A program made the position numbers and the translations under genes. A stretch of 42,500 bases of DNA from Chrysomallon squamiferum (lineage: Eukaryota > Mollusca > Gastropoda > Neomphalida > Peltospiridae), in assembly GCA_012295275.1 (NCBI GenBank), contig CM022666.1, forward strand, positions 16,321,772 through 16,364,271, in the 5' to 3' direction. Under the pieces are notes generated by a model. That model saw only the letters and a list, made by a program, of their open reading frames with translations. It ran no database searches and had not been told where the DNA came from. This document shows positions 13,236-26,122 of this stretch, piece by piece. How positions within the stretch are numbered: position 1 is the first letter of the stretch; each line of letters begins with the position of its first letter.

Positions 13236-13860
13236 CTCAGTATATCAGTTTTAACACTGGTACTAAAAAAACACACACACTCTCTACAGAACACTTGAGT
13301 TAGAAAAAACCGAGAAGTGAATATGAAATATAAATCAAATTTTACTTTGATCTTTCACTTCGTCTCCCCGTTCTGCTAGATTTCAAATAACTAACTGCAT
13401 TAATGTTTATTTAACTCCGCCCACTTTGATAAAATATCCAATACAAAATCACTTCTTTCGGCAGACGAAATCCGGTTTACACTTCACTTAAATCCTGCCG
13501 GTACATCTTTTCTTCTGCTTTTTATGTATATTTTTTTTTTTTTTTTTTTAATTTATGTTAATTTAATTTTTAAAATTCGTTCCTCTATTGACAGGGCGCA
13601 GTCTGTAACATCTGTCGTGAGAGCAGAATCGAAAATCAACCAGCGAGGCTGAGTTTTCGTTATTAAATAAAAATTACTCTATTTATAGTCTGTGTGGTTC
13701 GCTTCACAGCTTTGAGGTCGTGGCTATTCGACCGGATTGACCATTATCTTTATGCATTTATGATTCGTCACAGAGGAAACTGGCTAGCTTTTCATAACTT
13801 GACGCCTGACTGAGTAACAAAGATGGCGGAGCTTCATCGAAAATGTGCTTTATATTATAG
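13236..13860. promoter_or_regulatory. possible promoter zone
   Basis: This block is less AT-rich and has CpGs. It holds a GC box (GGGCGGAG on the minus strand, about 13403-13410), a strong minus-strand donor (CTGAG/GTGAGT, exon side at 13237), and on the plus strand AAAGATGGCGGAGC (about 13819-13832), which matches the YY1 motif AAGATGGCGG common just downstream of invertebrate and vertebrate TATA-less starts. The minus donor could end a 5' UTR exon of the gene leaving the left edge. The ATG inside the YY1 motif opens only 17 codons. Inference from motifs only. Confidence 0.3.
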
Positions 13861-16759
13861 CTCTATATTTCATTAACTTGAGGTGTTAAAATTTATCTCC
13901 GAGAGAATTTTACATACATTAATTCTGAAAATAATATTATCTCTGTTTACATTTTGAGCTGACATTATTTATTTTTATTTTTTTTAACTTGTTTTGGTTT
14001 ATATTTGTTACATATATTTTGTGTTATTTGTAGCATAATATATTTACTGTTCCTTTCAGTAAGAAGCGCAATGCGATTATCGACACCCAGTGTGTGTGGG
14101 TGTCCAACAGCGCAAGTGCGCGTGCCGGAAATTAGAAGGAAGGTTGAGTCATGATAGCTCGGGAAAATTATTATATAAAAATAAATAACTGGAAGAAGAA
14201 AATAACAGACCTAATTTAAAAACTACTAGAACCACAGTAACAATTATATATAGGTCTATATATAATATTCTTTCTAATATATAACTACCATATATTGATA
14301 GACAAATATGATAATAATAATAGTAGTAGTAGTAGTAGTAGTAGTATTAATAGGTGCAGTAGTAGTAATTATTTAATATATACAAAATTTCGATAGACAT
14401 TAGAATATAAAATTAAAAGACAAAAGTTAAAAAATATTATTATCAGCTATTACCATATTATAATTTGCGACCTCTTGACCTCCTTCCCACAATACATCAC
14501 GCTAAAATGAAAGTCCTATGTGCAACGTCGATTATATTTTATTTATGGGTTCTGACAAACGATAGATCCATAACTAATGGATTGCAGCCTCATGTAAGCA
14601 AACACAATTTTCCTTAGCAACATTCTTAATCACTTAAAACTATCACCAAGAGCGATGTGCACGAAGTCGGTCGTTTGGTTAGATAAAAGAGTTCACGTCT
14701 GCACGTACCTTTACACACAGTTCCAGCCTGTCACAGAGATAGTAGGAAATGTCTCGAAAGTAAAACCACAGAAGCACGACGGTCAGCATGTTCGGACGAT
14801 GTTGAACAAGTCGGGTAAGCGAAGCCGCGGTGTCCCAGTCGTCCTTGCTGTACAAATTTAGAGGTGAACGATGACGCCGACGTAGACCGCGCAGGTTTGA
14901 TCAATAGATCAGCATGATGCAGAGACGATCGTAACACAGGTAGCAGATAAACAGTGATTAAAAAAAAAAAAAAAGGAAGGAAATAAGTTCAATTAATTTA
15001 AATCCAAATCGGGATTAACACACACAGCTTTACGAGTTTTCTCGGGTGATAAAAAAAAAAAAAACATTCTGGCTTAAGACATGTTCACTCATTCGTGTCG
15101 AAATGGTGGGTTTAGGTCGCATTGTGTTTGTACTACTTTCATGATTTGTACAGCTTGCACGAAAGAGATTAACGCGAGGTAGATATGAAGTATATATCGT
15201 GTGTTACAGCTACGCGCCAAAAGTATCATTCACCGTAGAGCCCTGAGTTTGCATTAATAACTCATTCTGTCGTACGGCACAAAACAAAAAAAAACAAAAA
15301 CAGAATGAAAAATCAGTAGTAAAATAATGTCAGCTGTAACTGAAATTACCTTTAATTCATGATAATTTGCTCGTCTTTATAAAATCCATTGATATTAGTT
15401 ACTTATGTAAATTTATGCTAATTACGTGATTTATCTTTATTATTATTATTATATTTTTTTTTTTAGGTTTCTATTTCAGATATTTTTTCATTTTATTTGC
15501 ATCACCGGGTTTTTTTGGTGGTTTTTTGCAATTTTCTCTTCTGCATTTCTTCTTTAAAATTATATATAATGTAAATTATAATACTGAAAAATATCAGTCA
15601 AATAATAACTACTGACAGAAAACCAAAACTAAAAAGAAACAAAAAAAAAAAAAAAAAAAAAATGAGAAAACGACAAGATTAAATACATTATGTTTTTAAT
15701 ATGATTGTTTATTTATTAGTTTAAATGTAGAAATTCAGTATATTTTTTTTTTAATTACTTTTTTATGTTAAATTGTTATGTATTAATATTCAAATAATAA
15801 TAATAATAACGCAACACAAAACATTAGGAATATATGGGTAAAAAAACATTAAAACAATAAAATAAATATCTAAAATAAATAAATAAATAGAATAAAACTT
15901 TGAAAATTAATATGATTTTATTTCTGAAAATTAAAATTTCTAAACAGCGCTTAGAAGTATAGAAGAAACCATAATAGAGTAAATCACCCTTCTCAAACAC
16001 TTGATTCACCTCCTACGACATGCAGGTGATAAACTGATATGCACCATGTAGTTTTAATCAATAAACTGCATGTCTCTATTGTAATTGCAGAACAGGTTTC
16101 ACATTAATCAACAGCGAATGCTGACGAACTATTGATTTTAGCATTAAAACATTTCATTAAGACATTTAATAACCCGGAAAAAGAAAGCGTTTGGTGATCT
16201 GTAACCAAGAAGAGTTCATTCGTGCGGTTTCTGCGCTGTTACATGTAAGTAACGGAATTGGTCTGCACCGTGGAACATTGTTAAAAATGAAATAAAACAA
16301 AACAAAACAAAATAAATATAAACATATAAATGTGTGCGTGCAGAAGAATAAATTTAATAAAACTAATAATGTGACAGGGTTGGAACAAGGAGCGGAAGGT
16401 TAATGTTTGGATGATAGATATGCTAACGAAAAAATCGAATTCCTAATCATCTATTCTCTCTCTCTTTCCATTTTTTTATTTATTTATTTATTTATTATTT
16501 TTTAAATAAATACATGGACATCTATGCTGTTCTGATATTTAGTACTGTAATTGTTTTCCTAAATTTAGTATTCAGTTCATTTCAGCAAACGTTACATTTT
16601 GGATACTTTTTACTTACTTATTTATTTTCTTTGTTGAATAATCCAGATCTACACTGGTTATAATGTGTTTAATTTATCTGAGTTGCTGACAAGGATACTT
16701 CAAATAGTGGAAATTATGAAGAAAAAAAAATAAAAAAAACCCACACTAATACAAACTGA

Positions 16760-16804
<45 letters not shown>

Positions 16805-17136
16805 AATTTAAAAATTTTCATAGTTTCCCCATCAGATTTTGCACAGAATGTATGTAACGTTAATATCCTAATAGAGTTTTACCACACGCAAATGAATAAC
16901 CTTGTAGAAATAATGTAACTAGAAATCTTTCAAAATATATATATATTATTTATTTTCAAGATTGATTTTAAATTATGGATGTCAGTTTTAAATAAAAGTG
17001 AATTTGTAAACAGCTGATAAGCTCAGTATAACGCTTATATTTTATTTAATATTAAAAGAAACTTAACAAAACGATTGCTGTGTCAAGATATAACTCAGTT
17101 GCTCTAGTAAATCGCTCGAACATAGTGTTTACAAAA
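13861..17136. other. gene-free AT-rich stretch
   Basis: Contains TAG triplets near 14315-14346, an A-tract near 15640-15661, ATT triplets 16760-16802 and scattered homopolymers. No exon could be supported, including in the open frames on both strands near 14655-14937. Confidence 0.5.
16758..16803. repeat. (ATT)n microsatellite
   Basis: About fourteen ATT triplets. Confidence 0.9.
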
Positions 17137-17202
17137 ATGGCCTCGATTGGACAGGCTTGTAATCGCGTCTGGTTTGTTCTTTCCTTATTGGGAAGTCATC
17201 AG
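17137..17202 (+). CDS. MSRB3: MSRB3 exon 1
   Basis: ATG in good context (AAAAATGG), 22 codons beginning [15 protein letters not shown], ending at donor CAG/GTAAGT in phase 0. The start was chosen because it joins in frame with the conserved exons. Confidence 0.75.
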
Positions 17203-20088
17203 GTAAGTTAAAGCAGAAATATAAGACATTTCTGCGTTGTTTTTCATCGTCTTCAAAAAACCGTTTGCCTGCCTAAAAGAAGATCAGTCGAATTCTGAGA
17301 ACCAGTACGTTTTAACTGTTATGACAACCGATGTTATGTATTCGACATCTGGATAAAGCGAATCGCTCATCGATGACCGGGTTGTCAGTGCAAAGTAATC
17401 TGTTACTACTAATTACATTAAATATAGAATGTTATTAACGCCTCTGTAACGCAGGATACGATTAATGTAGTAATTGTAATGGAATGTAAAATACAGAGAT
17501 TTTTAATTAGATACAAAAATGAGAATTATATCAAATGCACAAGAATCGATGAACAGCACGGTACAAGTAGTAAAGACTTAAATCTAAATTCTTATTCTGA
17601 AGACATGGAATAAATTTGATTATTATTATTATTATTATTAATGCTACTACCATTACTGTTATTTTAATTTTATTTCCAGTCTTCCAAGTGCATGCGTCAA
17701 GCAGTGAGTAAACTCGTTTGCAAAAATAACTTTTCCATGAACATTTTGAGAACTGTCACTTCAAAACAAGAAATTTCACCGAAACTGAAGAAGCTGACGT
17801 CACAATGTGCCAGTGCTGACTCGACATGTCCTGTGACGTACTCTAAAGATGAACTACGTCAACGCCTGACGCCTTTAGAATATTATGTCACCCAGGAGAA
17901 AGGAACAGAGAGGTAGGTCATCTTGTTTAGCTAACTGATTGTGTCACCCACAGAATGTATCATATAGATAGGATGTCATCTTGTTTAGCTAAATGGATAT
18001 GTCACCCACAGAAAATATCATACAGATAGGATGTCATTTTGTTTAGCTAAATGGATATGTCACCCACAGAAAATATCATACAGATAGGATGTCATCTTGT
18101 TCAGCTAAATGATTATGTCACCCACAGAATGTATCATACAGATAGGATGTCATCTTGTTTAGTTAAATGATTATGTCACCCACAGAATGTATCATACAGA
18201 TAGGATGTCATCATGTTTAGTTAAATGGATGTGTCACCCACAGAAAATATCATACAGATAGGATGTCATCTTGTTTAGCTAAATGATTATGTCACCCACA
18301 GAAAATATCATAGAGATAGGATGTCATCTTGTTTAGCTAAATGAATATCTACAGACATTTTAAAAGAATATCATTACCCAGAATTCATCTGTTATGAGCT
18401 ACAATCAGAGAGTAATAAGATGCCAGCTATACATGAAATATTTTCATAAGATCAGTGAAATGAAAACAGGTTTCATGATAATAGATTTTCTGACTTAAAC
18501 AAAAGCATTACCATGTCTACATGCATTCTGAAACCAAAAACAAGAGCAAATATTGCCTAGCTGCTGTTTGAAGAGAGTTTGACATTGTTAATTAATGTGG
18601 ACTTGATCTCTCATTATTTAATTGATTCTTTGTCACATAGTTGTGTCCTATAACTGTAAATTACTAAGTGTTGATTCTACATAATTAAAGTACAAATGTG
18701 TTCAACATTGCGTTATGTTGTTAATGTTACATATTTATAAATTAAAATTATTTTATGATGTTAATGTTACATATTTATAAATTGAAATTGTTTTATGTTG
18801 TTAATGATATATATTTATAAATTGAAATTGTTTTATGTTGTTAATGTGATATATTTATAAATCAAAAATGTATTATGGTGTTGATGTTACATATTTATAA
18901 ATTAAAATGCAATTGTAAATTACAAATATCCTGTGTTTATCAGCAAATAAAAAATCTCTGTGTTATTTGTTCCGCAGACCTTTCTCCGGTAAGTTTACAA
19001 CTTTTGAAGAGGAAGGAGTTTTTAAATGTGTGGTCTGTGGAAACCCAATCTTCTCATCTGACTCTAAGTATGACTCTCGTTCTGGCTGGCCTTCCTTCAA
19101 AGATGTCATCGACAAAGACAGGATTATTTTAAAAGATGACACATCTGATGGTATTAAAATTTTGAATAATAAAATGATATTAGTTTTTCATATATTTATC
19201 CGATAAATAATAAACATTTTATATTTGAATTTTTTTATAATTTTTTTTTTTTTTTTTATTATTATCTGACATTTCTAGTAAATATTTAAAATTATAAAGT
19301 ACAAGCATTTTCACTCTAATTTAATTTTTTAAGTAATAGTTAGTTTTTCACTTTTTTATCAGATAAATAATAAATATTATATATATAATTTTTTTTTACT
19401 AGTAAATAAATACAGGATGGCAAAAATGTGACACAGAAAATTAATCTAGATGAGAGTATGAGAAAAGGAAGGTTAAAGAGAAAACAGAGAGAGTGACTGA
19501 ATGAGTGGTGAGGAAGAAAAAGAGAATGAAAATTAGAGTGAGAGAATGAAGAAGTGAATGAATCACTGAGAATGAGAGACACAGTGAGAAAGCATACAGA
19601 TGAGAGACAGAATGTATGAGGACAAAATATCTTGTAATCAAAGTTCTGTCTGTTTTTTACAGCTCAATAATAAATAAAAAAAAAAATATCTGATTTATTT
19701 AATTGTTATTCTTCTCTCTGACCTCTTTCCTTCTGTCAGTTAGCTTTTTAATCCACATTCATAAAATTTCTTAGCTTTAACTAGATAATTTGTTAAAAAA
19801 AAAACCTGACAGAACTTTCATTACAACCTGATAATAATTTAATGTCGGTGTCAATTTGATGTCGTGAATTTTAAAAAATCAACCTCTACTCTTTTTCTCT
19901 CTTTTGATTCACTGTATAAATGTTTACTGAGTTAATGTTCTATCGCAGGCATGCAGAGAATAGAAGTGAAGTGTGCTGGTTGTCAGTCTCACTTGGGCCA
20001 CCTCTTTGACGATGGTCCCAAACCTACATCACTGCGCTACTGCATCAACTCTGCATCGCTGGACTTCAAGAAACACACAACTGTATAA
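17137..20088 (+). CDS. MSRB3: methionine-R-sulfoxide reductase B3-like, complete, four exons
   Basis: Exons 17137-17202, 17680-17912, 18978-19150 and 19949-20088 join in frame to 203 codons plus TAA; vertebrate MSRB3 is about 190 residues. MsrB enzymes reduce methionine-R-sulfoxide in proteins and use thioredoxin as donor. Seen in the sequence: [16 protein letters not shown] (close to vertebrate MSRB3), zinc CxxC pairs C117/C120 (CVVC) and C166/C169 (CAGC), SGWPSF (about 135-140), [12 protein letters not shown] (172-183) and RYCINSASL with the catalytic Cys at about 189. The catalytic residue is Cys, not selenocysteine. Residues 1-22 contain a short hydrophobic run (VWFVLSLLG) like a weak ER signal. 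Met27 starts a basic, acid-free stretch resembling a mitochondrial presequence. The C-terminus (KKHTTV) lacks a KDEL-type signal. The exon 2 donor is followed at once by a 58-bp tandem repeat. Confidence 0.93.
17680..17912 (+). CDS. MSRB3: MSRB3 exon 2
   Basis: Acceptor TTTATTTCCAG/T. Encodes residues 23-99 and two bases of Arg100, including [19 protein letters not shown]. Donor AGAG/GTAGGT. An internal ATG at 17692 could be an alternative start. Confidence 0.9.
17887..18346. repeat. 58-bp minisatellite seeded at the MSRB3 exon 2 donor
   Basis: GTCACCCA recurs at 17943, 18001, 18059, 18117, 18175, 18233 and 18291, exactly 58 bases apart: seven intronic copies. The coding end of exon 2 carries GTCACCCA at 17887, 56 bases before the first copy, and stays alignable across the splice site (exon CAGAGAGGTAGGTCATCTTG, repeat CAGATAGGATGTCATCTTG). 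In the copies the donor GT has become GA. Confidence 0.93.
18712..18910. repeat. 40-bp tandem repeat in MSRB3 intron 2
   Basis: Five copies with TTAATG/TTGATG at 18721, 18761, 18801, 18841 and 18881. The shared core is ATATTTATAAATT. It ends 68 bases before exon 3. Confidence 0.92.
18978..19150 (+). CDS. MSRB3: MSRB3 exon 3
   Basis: Acceptor TTGTTCCGCAG/A. Encodes residues 101-157 with CVVC and SGWPSF. Donor GATG/GTATTA. Confidence 0.93.
19949..20088 (+). CDS. MSRB3: MSRB3 exon 4 (terminal)
   Basis: Acceptor TCTATCGCAG/G. Encodes the second zinc pair and the catalytic RYCINSASL, then TAA at 20086-20088. Confidence 0.93.
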
Positions 20089-23000
20089 ACGTAACTAGAC
20101 TGCAGCTTCCATGACAACAAACAATGTTTCAAAATTACAGCTTCCATGTTTAAATGATTGTATAACTATATAAAATGTTTAGTTTACAGCTAACTTATAA
20201 ACCTAAGTGATTGATTTTATATATATATATAAATTAAATTAAATTTTCCTATCTAATTTCTGTTTCCTTGCCTAGTTTTAATTGTAAAATTATCTTCCAT
20301 GGCCACCAGGTGAGTGCATAACTAAATGAAATATAAATTTTATATCTTATTTTATATATTCATGCCACTATAATCATAATCAAAAACATTAAAATAATAA
20401 TAATAATAATAATAATAATAGCAACAAAACTAAAAATAACTCTCAGAATGTACCTTTTATGTGCACAAAACTGTAAAAAGTGTAATGAAGAAAATGACAA
20501 ATGTAACTTCTATTTCCACTTCCTCATCTTGACAGGCCACATGTTGATTTAGTTTTTTGTTTTATTTTGTTTACTCTCATTTCGATGAATTGTTTGTAAT
20601 TTATTATTTGTTAATTTATTGTTTCCTTTCTAGAAACAAAATCAAATGCTTGATGTTATTCTTGTAATGGACTATACTGTAGTAGATATATATATATATA
20701 TATATTTTAAATTTAATTTGTGAAAAAAAGTAAAGATGATTAAATAACTCAATGATAATCATCTAATTTGTAAATTATCTATTTTAAATGAGGTTAGCTT
20801 CTTTTTGAAAAAAAAAAAAATATATATATATATATGTGAATAGTGTTTATTATAAAATATTAATACAAATATATAAGATATTTAATACATGAAAATTCAG
20901 ACAACATTAATTAAATATGCAAAAGTTTACTTACTGAAAAATTGTAAAATGACATCAAATTATTGAGTTTTAAAAATATTTATCAGTTATTTTTTTATTT
21001 TGCACTCACTTCTATCCGCATTCTTTCAGATTTTTAACCATTTAAAATTTTAAATTGGCAAAGTAACTGCCTTTGACTGTTTTTAATATTTACAGATATC
21101 TGTCAGTTTGGAATTTTAAAGATTTTATGGATCATATCCTGTTTTATACAATGTTATTTTTTATCGATCATATCTTATTTTACAGAATGTTACTTTTTAC
21201 ATATATACATATATATATATATATTTACACTTTACTCTTTAAAATCACATCCTGGATTCTAAATAAGAATTACAAATGCACCACAGTGCTAAAGGAAAAC
21301 AAAATGTTAAATGTAAAAATTCTATAATTTATAAATCTGAGTTTATTTGTATGTTTCAGAATGCATAATTTAAAAATCTAAGACTGTTTTATACCACTTC
21401 TTATATTTTTAAATTATTTTGCTTTTTAAATTATAAAACCACAACAGTTGGACATTTTAAAGAATCTCAATTTTTGTTTCTGACATTTTTATTTTTAATT
21501 TGAATATGGTTGTTTTTGAAGAATCAGATAGGCTCTGTTATATACTGGATTCATAATATTTTTTCATAGTTAAATATTTAATTTCCTTTCCTTTTTTTTT
21601 TCTTGGATAGAAAGATTTTTATTTTTAAGAATTAGATAAAATTATACAAGTTTGTGTGGTCTCTCATTCACTACATCTGTCTGACTGTCTGTCTGTCTAC
21701 CTATCTACACTGAAAACAAAATGAAATATGCAACTATCTTATAAAGAAAAGACAGATTTTACTGGTAAACACCTGATGGAAAATAGCTAAAGAAATGTGT
21801 CCATTATTTTAGAAACTTAAAATATTAAAGACTAGATTTGATAAATATCTGTGATTTGCATTACAATGATTACCATCTTGTATTTATATCATAGGCATTT
21901 TTTATATGCAATTATTAGTAATATTATTTTTAAACTGCATTTTGTTTTAATTAGCAAAAGAATTAATGAACAAAAAGGATGATGTAGATAATGTGTGATT
22001 TACAGTTTTCCTCATTAGGTTTTCTCATTTATTCTTTATTTACTTCTGTTTCTCTTTTTAATATTCATTTTCCACATTTCATTTCTTTTTGATGTTCTTA
22101 AATGTGTATTAAAAATGTATTTATATAGATCTAGATGTGATTCTTTCTTGCTCTTTTTCTTTTATCTTTTTCTTTTTGTTTGAATATGTGTCCAGCCGAC
22201 TGTGATAACTACTACACTGGTTACGAATAAAATAAACAACTTTTATTTTAACACAGTTACGTGCAATATATACAACACACATTCATTAATAGCATCTATA
22301 CATACGTTAATCAAAAGAACTGAAAGGTGCTTGCACAAAAAAAGCCATTAAAACAAACACGAACAAGCAATGAATTTGATCTTTGAAATATTATATAAAG
22401 TGTGACAAAAAAGAATTATTGAAATAATTTATTATAATGTCAATAATTTCAGTGCCAATGACTCTGAAAGTTAATACTAAACATTTACAAAACTTGACTA
22501 TCAAATCCCTGATATTTAACGACTACAATAATTAAAATAATTCTTTCTTCTCACACTTTGAATCAGTTTATTTTGTTTTATATGTAGCTGGTTTTGGTTT
22601 TTCGTTCTGTGATCTGCAGAATTAGGTTTATTGTTATGTTTTATTATTTTGTTTTGTAACGCAAAATTTTATTAGAAATAAACAGCCCTTCTGACAGCCA
22701 TTTTGTTTTGTTTGTTGTTCTTTTTTCTACACTTGAGATGTTAAAGATAATAGAATATGAATAAATAAAAAATTTCTTTAAAAAATTGTCCATGGAGTCA
22801 TGGTTTCCTTCTTTCATCACTGAATGTGACATTTGATTAATTTTTAAAATTACAGTTAAAGATCCATTCATAATTGCGTCTCAGTTTCTCTATTATTTTT
22901 ATAATTACATATGAGAAGATCACTGTCAGCTGACAACCAGTGACAATAATATAAAGTGGTAAATATTCATTCATAAAATCTCTAATTCGAGTGGAAATAA

Positions 23001-23371
23001 ATTTATTCAGTTTCGAGCTAAAGCATTACAGTAATTTGAGTAAATAAACTTTCAAAAGTCTTTAGATGTTTGGACAAAATAATAATAATAAACATGGATT
23101 TGATTATATAAAGTAGCAATTATAAATTTGCGAACATTAATGGCCGATTACTAGTAATTTATGAACTGCTTTAACATTATTTGTGGTGTTAACATTATTT
23201 GTGGTGGAAATTACTTTCGCGTTATGGAACCTTTCTCTATATTTATTATATGATTCGGTACGATCGAGACTATGTCCATACCGGAGGTATTTTTAATTAT
23301 TCCGTTATCAGGATAGATAACTCTGACGTGAAAGTTGAAGTTGCGTCTGTGTGGTGTTTGGATGTAACGAA
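20089..23371. other. MSRB3 3' UTR and intergenic AT-rich DNA
   Basis: Contains AAT triplets (20393-20421), AT dinucleotides (20686-20706, 20820-20835, 21201-21224) and T/A tracts. No further exon is seen. No canonical AATAAA is clear close after the MSRB3 stop; the first obvious one is near 22225. Confidence 0.5.
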
Positions 23372-23476
23372 ATGTCGGTTTCCTGCGTTCATCTCGAAGC
23401 TGACGCCTACCTAGTATGTCTTACACATGCCCTATCTACAGAAAGAGAAGAAGTGATGGGGTTGCTGATCGGAGAG
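23372..23476 (+). CDS. BRCC3: BRCC36 exon 1
   Basis: ATG (AAATGTCGG), 35 codons including CVHLEADAYLVCLTHALSTE and the JAMM Glu27. Donor GGAGAG/GTAGTT, phase 0. An overlapping longer open frame (23199-23414) is in another phase. Confidence 0.92.
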
Positions 23477-24373
23477 GTAGTTTTATAACTAGTTTCGAAA
23501 GACTATAGTTATGTCCCTTCTGATTCGAATGATTGTTTTGTCATAATCATATGAGATTTCAGATTAGCTTGCGATTTAAATACCACAGTTTTTTTTATAA
23601 ATTAAAAGTTTAAGTCCGAATTTCTCATCCTAAATATTTTTGTTTCAAATTCCATACAGATTTCAAAATTAAAATCTAAATAATAACCTTAAAAGCATAA
23701 CTACAGAGTATTATATTAGGTATTATTACAATCTTCATAAAATGTACCTACTTTCTTACCACAAAACATCCGAAGTATCAAACACAAAGTTTTTCCTACA
23801 ACTTTACAATGTAGGCCTAGTATCATTTTAGTAGTACAAGATTCACAACAATAAAATATTTAAAAAGTGAAAACAAGCCTAGTCGAAAGGTAATATTTTA
23901 AACTAGTCAGAATTTTTGAATTTAATAAAGTATACGCAAATGAATTTTTCTTACAGGTGGATGAACGCGGCGTGTCGCGAATATCGGCAGTAATTATTTT
24001 GCGACGTTCAGACAAACAGGCAGACAGAGTGGAAATCTCACCTGAACAGCTTTCAGATGCTTCCACAAGAGCAGAGGTAACCATTTTATACAGACAGACA
24101 GACATACAGATACATTCATACATATATAGAAAGACAGCTGCATACATACATAAACATTATTTTTAATATCAGTGGGTAATAGACTGATCCAGAATCTAAT
24201 AAAAAGTTATATGGTTTAGTCAATGACCTACACCCAATCCAATCACTTGGTAAAGGTTGACTGATTATCTGACATGATATGTCCTCAATAAAAGATGTAT
24301 TGTGATTACTGAAAATTTGTTTAAAGTAATTTAATAACTGCCTGTTTACCTATATTCTTGTGCAGTAGAGGAA

Positions 24374-24411
<38 letters not shown>

Positions 24412-24537
24412 AGTATAACTTTTTCTTGTCTTAAATAAAATGCTTATTTATTTATTTGTTAATTATTTTGTTTATTATTAATTTCTATTCAACTTAATTA
24501 TTTATTTTGATTTAATTTTTAAATTTATTTATTTAAT

Positions 24538-24568
<31 letters not shown>

Positions 24569-25738
24569 TTTCAGCAATTAGCTCAAGAACTCCAGAGACC
24601 AATGCGAGTGTTAGGGTGGTACCACTCACACCCACACATCACAGTGTGGCCTTCTCACGTGGGTTAGTTTGACACAGTTTTACAAACAGTGGTGAAAGTA
24701 GAGAAGATATTAAAGAACAGAAACAAGATTATTTATATATCAGTTTATCTCTTATTTTGAAGGTTGACAAATTGTATATTTTACAAAGATTTCATAGTAG
24801 AATTTCCATTGTGAAAACATGTTTATTTTATTTTATTTTATTTTATTTTATTTTTTTTTTAATTATTTTATTTAAAAATCATCTAGTTGCCTGATTTTTT
24901 TTTTAATTATATAATTATAGATTTTTTATATGTTTATTTTTATATATTAATTTTTATAATTAATTTTTAATTTTTATCATCTTCATGCAAAGGTTACCTA
25001 TTCATAAAATGTTTATGTATCTGTGACTTTATTTTATTTATTTACTTTTTAATATTTAAATTTCTTAAAATTTTAAAAACATATATTTATTTATAATGTT
25101 TTGGATGGTAGCAATTTGGTATTTTTTTACTCTCTTATCACTTCTGTAAATAAAACTGTCTTACAGATGTAAGGACACAAGCAATGTATCAGATGATGGA
25201 TCCAGGATTTATTGGTCTCATTTTCTCTGTTTTCAATGAAGATAAAAGCACAAAGGTATTAAAAAAATGGGTAAATGTATTTAGATAAATAAATTTTAAA
25301 AATCCAAAAGAATAGAAAATTTGTTGTATACGCTTCAAGTCAGTATTAGTTCATCTAAGAGGTTGTTATACTCATTTTTAAAAATTCCTGTATTATTTAT
25401 GTAGGCAGGTAGAACATTATTATTATTATTCTTTTTAAATATAAAATTGTGTTATTTCATTGATTACTTACTTGCCTATCTTGATTATCACATCAAATAA
25501 TTTGGATAATTAAAAAAGAAATCATCATCCAGAGGTCATTTTACAAAAAATAACTTGAAAATAATGAAAAGTAATGATTGTTGAGAACAAACAGAAACAA
25601 CAACTGTTTTGCTATTAGTAATTTCAACTTAATTTTTTCAAAACAATAATGAAAAGAAGAATTGTGAGACAACAATAAACAAATGCTTTTTGAATTTCAT
25701 TTTCAAAAATTAAATAAATAATTTTGATTTTATTATTA

Positions 25739-25776
<38 letters not shown>

Positions 25777-25778
25777 GT

Positions 25779-25813
<35 letters not shown>

Positions 25814-26091
25814 CTGTTTTTAGATAAACCGTGTACAGCTGACGTGTTTCCAGTCTGTCAAGGTGAAGACACACTATGGATCCACAGAGTAAGTAATTAC
25901 CTGTTTTTACCTGAGAAATAAAGTACTCACCTGTGTTTACCTGTTATTAACAAAATCATTTTAAATACATCTAGATAGATAGATATTAAAAGTTTTGTAA
26001 TCACTAATTACCTCTATTTACTTATTATTACTAACACAATAATATATAAGTAGAGAGATATATATTTTATCAGAGATGAAACTGGATAATG

Positions 26092-26122
<31 letters not shown>

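Noticed and set aside
14655-14937. Open frames on both strands in a CpG-containing stretch
   Set aside because: No conserved motif or splice context recognised.
20298-20318. CCACCAGGTGAGTGC as a second CTCF site
   Set aside because: Matches only the first half of the core; the GGC part is missing.
23199-23414. 71-codon frame overlapping BRCC36 exon 1
   Set aside because: The BRCC36 reading (VHLEADAYLVCLTHAL) is in a different frame and is conserved.
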